Shown in pieces: positions 56,803 through 64,000 of a DNA stretch of 64,000 nt. Both the position numbers and the translations under genes were made by a program. The stretch is taken from contig JAVTVX010000034.1 in the NCBI GenBank assembly GCA_033439265.1, positions 15,328,501 through 15,392,500 on the forward strand, written 5' to 3'. Under the pieces are notes generated by a model. That model made no database searches. It was not told where the DNA came from and saw only the letters and a list, made by a program, of their open reading frames with translations. Position 1 is the stretch's first letter. Each line of letters begins with the position of its first letter. The DNA is from Dillenia suffruticosa (Eukaryota; Streptophyta; Magnoliopsida; Dilleniales; Dilleniaceae).

Positions 56803-59453
56803 TCACAACATGTTACATGAACATGAAATTAATTTCATCTCGAGCAGCATCAACTCCATCATCTTGAGTAGCATAAACTCCATTATCTTGGGCAATACCA
56901 ACTCCAACATCATTTCTTCATCTTCATATTCATCATTGAAATCATCTAAGTTGATATTTTCATTTAGAAAACAAAATATAAAATCAACTATATAAGTTTT
57001 ATACGATAAAAATTATGAATATAACTTTAGTTTTAAAACCGTACAATAATAAATTACCATTAGATACATCTTGAATCGAACAATTTGCCATTTGTTGTCT
57101 AAAAACTTTAATTTCTTTTGCATTCAAAGTTGAAGGTTTCTCTTCCAATACCCAAATCTCAGTAGATACATAATTCTCAAAATCAATAGGATCATAATTA
57201 CAACCCTTCCAATAATTCCTAAGTTTGAAAAACAAAAACAAAAATGAACTTATTTGAATTCAAAACAATTCACATAATAAAATAACTCAAAAAAATATAA
57301 GTAAAAGTTTCATGGTCCATACCTTTGTTGTAATCTTAGATTGTAGTGAACATAAACTAAGTCATTTAATCTTTGATGCTCCAATCTATTTCTTTTCTTG
57401 GAATGTATTTGTTCAAATACACTCCAATTTCTTTCACAACCAGAAGCACTGCAAGTTTGACTTAGTACCTTAATTGCTAATTATTGAAGGTTTGGTGCAC
57501 TACTTCCATAATAAGACCACCATTGATCTACAAGCAAGTGAAAATATGATTTTAAATTTGCATAACTAAAACAAAAAATAACAAAAAAACACTAATATAA
57601 GAAAACAAAGTTATAAGTTTTTGATTACCCGGTAACATTGCATCCCTATATGCAATAGCAGATACTCGTCCAAAATCACCATCACCTTGCTTGAACAAAT
57701 TCATCTCTTGAGTAAGCTTGCTTCTTAGAACTGCATTTCCATGCGCAAACTTCTCAATCACATCTAATAGTCCTGATATTGTGTGACCGTGATTTGCCAT
57801 GATATCGGAATTATATTGAAAGCTTGGATTAAGCCAAAAACCAGCAGCGTGAAGACTTTTTTGAAGCTGATTATCCCAACGATTATCAAAGATTTTTAGA
57901 TAAAGTTCCACTCTTTTTTTTCTCCTTTGAAATCTTTTTATGATTTCATCTCTGGCAACATGAATAGCATAATAAAAATATCCCATAGCTGGCCTATCAT
58001 CGCTATCCACCAATCGTAGCACACGCATTAAAGGCTCCGTCAATTGAACAATAGTGACACATTCTTTCCAAAAACTTGAATCTAATATCAGTTCAGTGAA
58101 TTTTTTTCCTTTGCTATCCCTTGCATAACTTGATTGTGTCCAATCCCTACTAATCACCATAGCACGTAAAGCATCCTTTTGAGATAAAATGCTTTGTAAA
58201 GCAATGAAATTTGTGGCAAAGCGTGTTGGTGCCGGACGAAGAATCTCTCTTCCACCGGTATGTGTTCTCATCAAATTCAAAACAAATGTATAATTATAAA
58301 TGTATTTTGTTATCTTAGCAGCATGAGTAACTATATCACTAACCTCATCCAATTTTCCAATATCATGAAACATTAAATTCAAGCAATGGGCAACACAAGG
58401 AGACCAAGAAAGCATACGAAATTCTTGTTCTAACATCCTCCCGGCAGCAACATAATTTGCAGCATTATCAGTCACCATATGCACAATATTTTCAGCACCA
58501 ACAAATAATACCACTTCTCTAAATAATTTATATAACAACTCAACAGTTTTAGAAGTTTTAGTGGCATCAACAGATTTTAGAAAGACCGTACCTCGAGGAT
58601 AATACACAAGGAAATTGATAAGTGTTCTCTTGGCTTGATCAGACCATCCATCAGCCATAATTGTGCAACCAGTTTCCTTCCATGTGCTACGAAAACTCTC
58701 CACAAAGTTTCTAATCTCTTCAACATTTTTCGACAAAAGATATCCACGAATATCATGAAAATTATGTGCTTTATACCCTGGACCCATACTTGCAATTGCA
58801 TCAACTGCTTGTTGATAAAATTTAGAATTAACCGCATTAAAAAGAATAGAAGCATCAATCATCCATTTAGCCACTGCTAAATCAACTTTTTCTTTAGTTT
58901 CTTTGGTTTGCATTGCACTCTTGATGGTTGGTTGAGCACCTGGTGTTGTTCTCGGCATAAAGTATGAATCTATAGCAATAGGTGGAGTCCCTGATTTTGA
59001 TTTTTTTGAAACACTCCGTCTCATTATGAGTGGCCCTTTTCCTTTGTCAATGTTTGGGGCAAAAATAATTTCATTCTCATCATCATCATATTGTCGAAAG
59101 CCAAAAGGATTTTGTTCCTCAGATAATATCTGATTTTTCCTCTTCTTTTCAGCAAAGCCCTCAATATTCTGCTGCATTTGATATTGAATATCAGGAGGAA
59201 GTTGTTTACATAACTCAACAGCTCCACCTTTAACTCCAGCTAAATGATATTTAAATCGAGAAATGCCTCCTCCTTTCAAAGCTTTTTTGCAAAATATACA
59301 TATCAAACCACCTTTTTTCTTCCCACTTCCAGATATTCCTTCTTCCACACAATAATTCCAAGCAGGATCATTTCGACCTCTAACAGATTTATAGGGAGGA
59401 GAAGAACTTGGGGTTGAGTCTATAGGAGATGGTGATGTTGATGACATGATCAT
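56803..59453 (-). pseudogene. hAT transposase (BED finger, DUF659, hAT dimerisation), one stop codon
   Basis: Four minus-strand exons join in frame with GT...AG introns: 59453-57629, 57527-57323, 57218-57058, 56987-56803. The BED-type finger lies around residues 30-72 (CIFC...YHLAG). The DUF659/RNase H-like core has ADGWSD (about 266-271), VTDNAANY (about 327-334) and SPCVAHCLNLM (about 351-361). Exon 2 holds the hAT C-terminal dimerisation block with CSASGCERNWSVFEQIHSKK, which includes the catalytic-type Glu, and RLEHQRLNDLVYVHYNLRL. Exon 3 has NYDPIDFEN. The only obvious lesion is TAA in exon 2, between PNLQ and LAIKV, where relatives have Lys. The reading frame is otherwise open for more than 700 codons. 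If expressed it would bind the element's ends in the nucleus. Confidence 0.85.
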
Positions 59454-60400
59454 AGCTAGAAAAATATAAAAGAATTACTCACAATTGATGATGCTGCAGA
59501 AATGATTCAAACAAGGTCCTAACTTGTCAAATGTTCACATAAGTTCACAGAAATGAAGAATACAACTAGTGCATGTGTGTGATATGTGCAAAGGTGATTG
59601 AATTGCACAGTGGGGGGTAAGTGCTTCCACTAGTCACAAACACCCCCTCCTCCACCCCAGTACCAGTCTGATTTGATCTCAGAATCACTTCATACAACCT
59701 CTAGGGTCTATATGTGCTCAACTAACTACCAGTACCAGCAATTGCGAAGACCAAAATTCTGGAAAATGAATTAGGGTTCTTTCTGGACAATGAGCATAGA
59801 CAGAGGGAGAGAAAGAGAGCCTAACCTGTGGATCGCGACTGCAAGACGTTGCTTGTGACTCCAAAACAGAGAGCGATGACCTGCAATTGAAATCGAAGAC
59901 TATTGAAACTGAAATCGAAATTGAGAGTGAGAAGACGAAGAGTGTGTTACAAAAACCCTAAAAATTATAAAAGCCCTAAAATTTGGTACTTCAATTCAAA
60001 ACCCTAAAATCATATAAAACCCTAAATTTCAATTAAAAACCCTAAAAATCAAAATTTAATTCTAAATATGTTAAGAGTTGAGAGATAGACTTTATCTTAT
60101 AGAAAAATCGACGAACGTCAAGCCGTAAGAATGGAACTGTGAACTGTCGAGAGAGAGCGAAGACGAAGACGAAGACGAAGACGAAGATGAAGACGAAGAG
60201 TGAAGACGAAGACCGTGAGAGCCAGAGAGAGCAGTGAGAGTGAGAGAAAGCAAGAGAGAGAGAGAGCTGTGACAGATCGAGAGAGAAGGTGAGGGTGAGA
60301 TCGTGAGAGACGAAAACGAATTCGCAAAGAGAGCGAGAGAAAGCAGAAAGAGAGAGAGAGGGCAACGAAAAACAATTACCTTTTTTTTTTAACCTAGATC
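59454..60400. other. hAT 5' leader region
   Basis: Non-coding leader upstream of the hAT transposase start, with repeated 'aaaaccctaaa' words (59949-60050) and a GA-rich, (GACGAA)n-containing stretch (60150-60360). The antisense Ser/Leu/Phe-rich frames there are repeat artefacts. Confidence 0.55.
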
Positions 60401-60666
60401 ACGGTTTTCTTGAACCGGTGGTTCGAGTGGTTCGCGGTTGCACCGCCATTGAACCGCCGGTTCAGGCCGGTTCAAGTGTAAAACGGTTTTTTTATCCACC
60501 CGAACTGTAAAAACACTATGAGAAGGGTTGAACCGGTCGAACCGCGGTCCGGTCTAGTTTTTATAACACTAGTTTTATCCCTCACGAAGTTTCAGATCAC
60601 TTCGCAACCCAAGACTCCAACTCAAACAGAGCAAATATCTATGGAGAAAAGCTACCTCCATCAGAT

Positions 60667-60684
60667 TGGTGACGTCTATGGGAA
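60667..60684 (+). other. Primer-binding site of the Tat-like element
   Basis: Reads tggtgacgtctatgggaa, close to the tggcgccgtctgtgggaa that follows 5' LTRs in Tat/Athila-type elements. It places the LTR 3' end at about 60663 (...ccatca). Confidence 0.6.
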
Positions 60685-60754
60685 CAGATTAGGAAGAAAC
60701 TCGCTCTCAACCCAAATCCATATCGCCGTTTCAATTACGTCGCCAAAAAGGAAA

Positions 60755-60967
60755 AGACCACCGATCGGTTTCGACAACGACTACTTAATTGGAGTTCCAC
60801 TAAATCAGCATGATCCCCTTGTTATTACAATAGAAATATGTTCATACACGGTTAGGAGAATTCTCATCGATCAAGGTATAGGTCGTGACCTCCTTTATTG
60901 GGATGCTTTTCAACAAATGGGTTTCGTCCCTGCAGACTTACAACCCCAGATGACTCCAATAAGATGA
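60755..60967 (+). pseudogene. Tat-like gypsy protease remnant
   Basis: Plus-strand frame: PPIGFDNDYLIGVPLNQHDP, LVITIEICSYTVRRILIDQG, RDLLYWDAFQQMGF. This is the aspartic-protease region of Tat-type gypsy elements (I.F...D..GV..PH.DPLVI...V....V.R.L.D.GSS.DIL...AF..M). The active-site D-x-G-S-S reads D-Q-G-I-G, so the catalytic Asp is kept but the following Ser residues are not. A stop follows at 60965. Confidence 0.75.
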
Positions 60968-61199
60968 CTCTCTAGTGAATCAGTATACCCAGAAGGCACC
61001 ATAACACTCCCCGTAACCTTAGGGACACTTCCAAATCACGCCACCACGGTAGTTACATTCAGTGTAATCAAGCCCCTTTCCCTTATAATGCTATCCTCAG
61101 TCGTCCCAGTTTAAACAATTTGGAGGCCTTGCCAAGCATTAAGCATATGAAAATCAAATTTTAAACAGCATAGGGTGTTGCAACACTCAACTGCGACCC

Positions 61200-62340
61200 T
61201 AGATTTCAACTACCATCATTGGGGGAAAGCAAAGAAAACCTCTCAATAGAAATGGTTGAGTTCAGGGACGATCTCACATCGACAAACAAATCTCAACCTG
61301 CCGAAGAGATAGAAGAGATCCAGATTACAAAAGATCATATGCAAACTTTTAGATTGGAGCCCTTCTACCTCCATCTCTATGCAAGGCCATTATTGAATGT
61401 CTCCATCACCATTCTAAGGTCTTTACATGGTTACTCAAAGACATGCCAGGGATCTATCTATCTGTGATTGTATACAAACTGATTGTCGACCCAAGCTGTA
61501 AGCCTATAAAGCAAAAAAAAAAGGATATTCGTACTAGAGCGCCAATGAGTGATTCAAGAGGAAGTACAAAAACTTCTGATAGTAGACTTCATTAAAGAGG
61601 TGAAATATCTAGAATGGTTAGCCAACATAGTCATAATAAAGAAAGCTAATGACAAGTGGAGGATATATATCGACTTCACAGATCTTAACAAGGCGTGTCC
61701 AAAGGATAACTATTCACTCCTTAGAATTGATAAACTCGTGGACAACTCCTCAGGCTACCAGCTTTTTAACATTCATAGACTCCTACTCTAGTTAAAACCA
61801 AATCCGGATGGCCCCAAAGATGAAGAGAAGACAAGCTTTATTACAAAATTCGACACTTATTGTTTTAGAGCCATGCCCTTGAACTTAAAAAATGCAAGAG
61901 CCACCTTTCAAAATTTGGTCAACAAAGTCTTCGATGAGCAGATCAACAAAAATGTAGAAGCTTATATGGACGACATGCTCGTTGAGAGTACCCACCCCAA
62001 AGACCATGTGACGGACCTAGAGGAAACCTTTAGAACACTAGAACATAACAACATGAGATTCAATCCGGCAAAGTGTACTTTTGGGATTACATTGAGTAAG
62101 CTTCTCAGTTTTATAATTACAAATCGGGAAATCGAAACTAATCCGAAAAAGATTTGAGCCATCATGGACATGACACCATCTAGAACACTAAAAGAAATGC
62201 TATACTTCACAGGGCAGATTGCTGCCTTAAGTCGATTCATATCTAAAGTCAGGGAAAAGTACAAGCTCTTTTTCGATACTCTGAAAAAGAGCTCAAAAAT
62301 TCTTCTAGACTGCCGAATGTCAATCTACCTTTGATAAACT
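61200..62340 (+). pseudogene. Tat-like gypsy reverse transcriptase remnant
   Basis: Plus-strand blocks: EEVQKLLIVDFIKEVKYLEWLANIVIIKK, KWRIYIDFTDLNKACPKDNY (61555-61720), FDTYCFRAMPLNLKNARATFQNLVNKVF (61848-61938), VEAYMDDMLVES (61950-61990; the YMDD catalytic box is intact), LEHNNMRFNPAKCTFGI (62038-62090), and LLSFIITNREIETNPKKI. The spacing fits a gypsy Tat-lineage RT. About 15 residues are lost near 61780-61800, and stops occur at 61790 and 62155. Confidence 0.82.
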
Positions 62341-62399
62341 TAAAGAATATCTTTCATCACTACTGTTACTTTCTTGACCTACCCCAGTAAAAAACTTTA

Positions 62400-63320
62400 T
62401 CTCTATCTCTCTATCTCTAACCATGCTCTTTGACTACACTTAATGAGGCAAGATGCTGACGTACAGAGGCCAATATACTATGTCAACCATGTCCTTCAAG
62501 AGGCAAAATTAAAGTATAAGCCGATCGAAAAGGTAGCCTTTGCCATCGTCATAGTAGCCTAGCACCTTTGCTTATACTTTCAAGCACATACCATCATTAT
62601 GTTAATCGACCAGCCACTAAAGCAAATTCTGAAGAAGAGGGATACTTTGGGTGGGTAATCAAACTCGACGAGTTTGACATCGATTACCAACCAAGGCCCG
62701 CTATCAAGGGATAAGCTTTTGTCAACTTCATCTTTGATGTATGATTTCGTACTACTACGAACAAAGACCCACTAGTCTTCGAGAAGAGCATACATTACCT
62801 CCCTGGACATGACATATGGACAAATCCTCCAACTTATTAGGAAGTGGGGCTGGACTCATCATCGTGGGTCTCGATGACTTCAAAGCCTAATATGCCCTTT
62901 GCTTTGACTTCAAAGCTACCAATAGCCAAGCCGAGTATGAGGTTCCTAACAGGGTTGCGAATCACGGCATCATTGAGAGCCTGAGAAATAAGGGTGTTCA
63001 CAGACAATTAGCTCATGGTCAAACAAGTCAAGGTGCTTACATGGAAGGAGCTAAGGGCGAAATATCTAGCAAAATTGCATGAAGTGATCAAGGGATTCCA
63101 TAAAGTTGACATACAACAAACCTCCAGATCAAAGAACGTTAGATCTAACACGCTATCTAAGCAAGCTAACTCAGATTCAGTAGCTATAAGCCAAACCGTG
63201 TATGTTGAGAGCCTTCCCTACCCCAGCATTGATGAACCAAAACAAATTCTGTCAACACACGCATCATACGGGTCTACCCGAACAATAGCCAACTACCAAA
63301 GTTGCCTGTAGAAGTAGTCA
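62400..63320 (+). pseudogene. Tat-like gypsy RNase H remnant
   Basis: Degenerate blocks: PIYYVNHVLQEAKLKYKPIEK (about 62473-62532), an IDQPLKQIL-like segment (62607-62632), DFDIDYQPRPAIKG in shifted frames (62672-62712), GAGLIIVGLDDFK (about 62845-62885), then MVKQVKVLTWKELRAKYLAKL and KGFHKVDIQQTSRSKNVRSN (63015-63150). Tat elements carry an additional archaeal-type RNase H, and the second half here may be that domain. Too degraded to be sure. Confidence 0.6.
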
Positions 63321-63399
63321 AGATTAAATGAAAGGCTGCACAATATGCCATCATCAATGAGTTTTCTACAGGAAGTCTTTCACTTACCCATACCTTAAG

Positions 63400-64000
63400 T
63401 GTTTGACTTCTGAAGAAAGAAACTATATTCTCAGAGAAATATATGAAAGGATATGCGACAACCACCTAGGAGCATGGAACCTGGCAAACAAGGCTTTAAG
63501 ACATCTGGCCAACCATGAAAGCAGATGCAAACGCATCTGTTAAGAAATGCGACAAGTGCCGGCATTTCTCCTCAATCCCCCATCAATTTTCTATCGAATT
63601 ATGCTTGATCACCTGTCCCTGGCCATTTGTGCAATAGGGGATAGATATATAGGGTCCGTTTCCCCGTGCCATTAGATAGTGGAAATTCTCGTCACCATTG
63701 ATTACTTCACCAAGTGGGTAGAAATAGAACCGTTGGAGCAAATCACAACCAAAAAAATACAAAAGTTTATTTGGTCTTCGATAATCAACAACAGATGGCC
63801 CAGAATTATAACAAAAAGGTCAAGGTTAAAACGTTCAGGCTAAGAGATCTAGTACTTCACAGAGTGGAAGCAACAGGACAGCCACAACTGGAGGGCAAGC
63901 TTGCGTCTAATTGGGAAGGGCTGTATTGAGTACACTCCGTACAACGACCTAAAACTTATCGACTCAATCACTTAGATGGTTCAACCATACCACACACATG
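63400..64000 (+). pseudogene. Tat-like gypsy integrase remnant, cut by window end
   Basis: Blocks in order: YILREIYERICDNHLGAWNLANKAL (the HHCC region, 63420-63500), DKCRHFS in a nearby frame (63552-63572), LVTIDYFTKWVEIEPLEQITTKKIQKF (63690-63770), and then, after an abrupt jump that skips most of the catalytic core, AQNYNKKVKVKTFRLRDLVLHRV and GKLASNWEGLY (63798-63928). The final bases read on toward the C-terminus (TYRLNHLDGS). Confidence 0.7.

Larger units (their letters stand above)
56459..60571 (-). mobile_element. hAT transposon, complete (4113 bp)
   Basis: The ends are CAATGTTATCAGAACC on the left and, reading inward on the other strand, TAGTGTTATAAAAACT on the right: imperfect terminal inverted repeats of the CAGTGTTAT type, flanked by perfect 8-bp GTTTTATC duplications. 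Subterminal zones are rich in ACCGG/GAACCG words (56471-56560; 60400-60560). It carries one minus-strand DUF659/BED transposase gene, a (GACGAA)n microsatellite at about 60155-60200 and an (AT)n run near 56572-56590. It sits inside the LTR of the Tat-like element. Confidence 0.9.
55772..64000 (+). mobile_element. Tat-lineage Ty3/gypsy element, interrupted by a hAT and cut by the window end
   Basis: The plus-strand order is 5' LTR (55772-56458 and 60572-60663, split by the hAT), primer-binding site (60667-60684), protease, reverse transcriptase, RNase H and integrase remnants to the end of the window. No gag lies between the primer-binding site and protease; only about 70 bases separate them. 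The 3' LTR would be outside the window. The LTR 5' edge (TGATGGGATATGG) is an estimate. Confidence 0.72.

Noticed and set aside
60042..60375. Ser/Leu/Phe-rich minus-strand frames
   Set aside because: Antisense of (GACGAA)n and GAGAGA repeats in the hAT leader.

Overview
This window is plant nuclear DNA, most likely from a eudicot. It is AT-rich, has intron-containing genes, and carries the usual plant transposon lineages: Ty1/copia, Ty3/gypsy chromovirus and Tat, plant L1-type LINEs with an RNase H tail, CACTA, and hAT with a DUF659 domain. I recognise one host gene, the ESCRT-II subunit VPS36, on the minus strand in eight exons (ATG at 54997, stop at 47646, 437 codons). Nearly everything else is mobile DNA in various states of decay. 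No RNA gene, CRISPR array or prokaryote-type feature was found.

Layout: 640-2880 is a decayed copia element (+) that jumps from the gag zinc knuckle straight into reverse transcriptase. 4797-5790 is a fragment of a SIRE-like LTR. 5815-7575 holds remains of a plus-strand CACTA element. 7679-29354 is one large CACTA element whose two ends are inverted copies of each other over about 150 bp. Its subterminal repeats point inward from each end (7830-9200; 25546-25807 plus 28932-29200). It contains a minus-strand Transposase_24 (PTTA) pseudogene, a minus-strand TNP2-type transposase pseudogene bracketed by an inverted pair of GC-rich islands (probably a second, nested CACTA), a partial chromovirus (19681-25545), and a solo chromovirus LTR with a perfect 5-bp target duplication (25808-28931).

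29380-30020 is a copia integrase fragment. 30138-38990 is a minus-strand SIRE-like copia element: 3' LTR, unexplained interior, integrase, gag, primer-binding site, truncated 5' LTR. 38990-45302 is a nest of two LINEs: LINE A (39285 to about 44860, minus strand) lies inside the ORF1 of LINE B, whose halves remain on either side. 45310-47645 has no gene I can name.

47646-54997 is VPS36. Its upstream region is short, because a Tat-lineage gypsy element (+) starts near 55772 and runs past the window end. That element's 5' LTR is split by a complete 4.1-kb hAT transposon (56459-60571, 8-bp target duplication). The hAT transposase gene is intact across four exons except for one stop codon. The main story is nested insertion around one essential trafficking gene.
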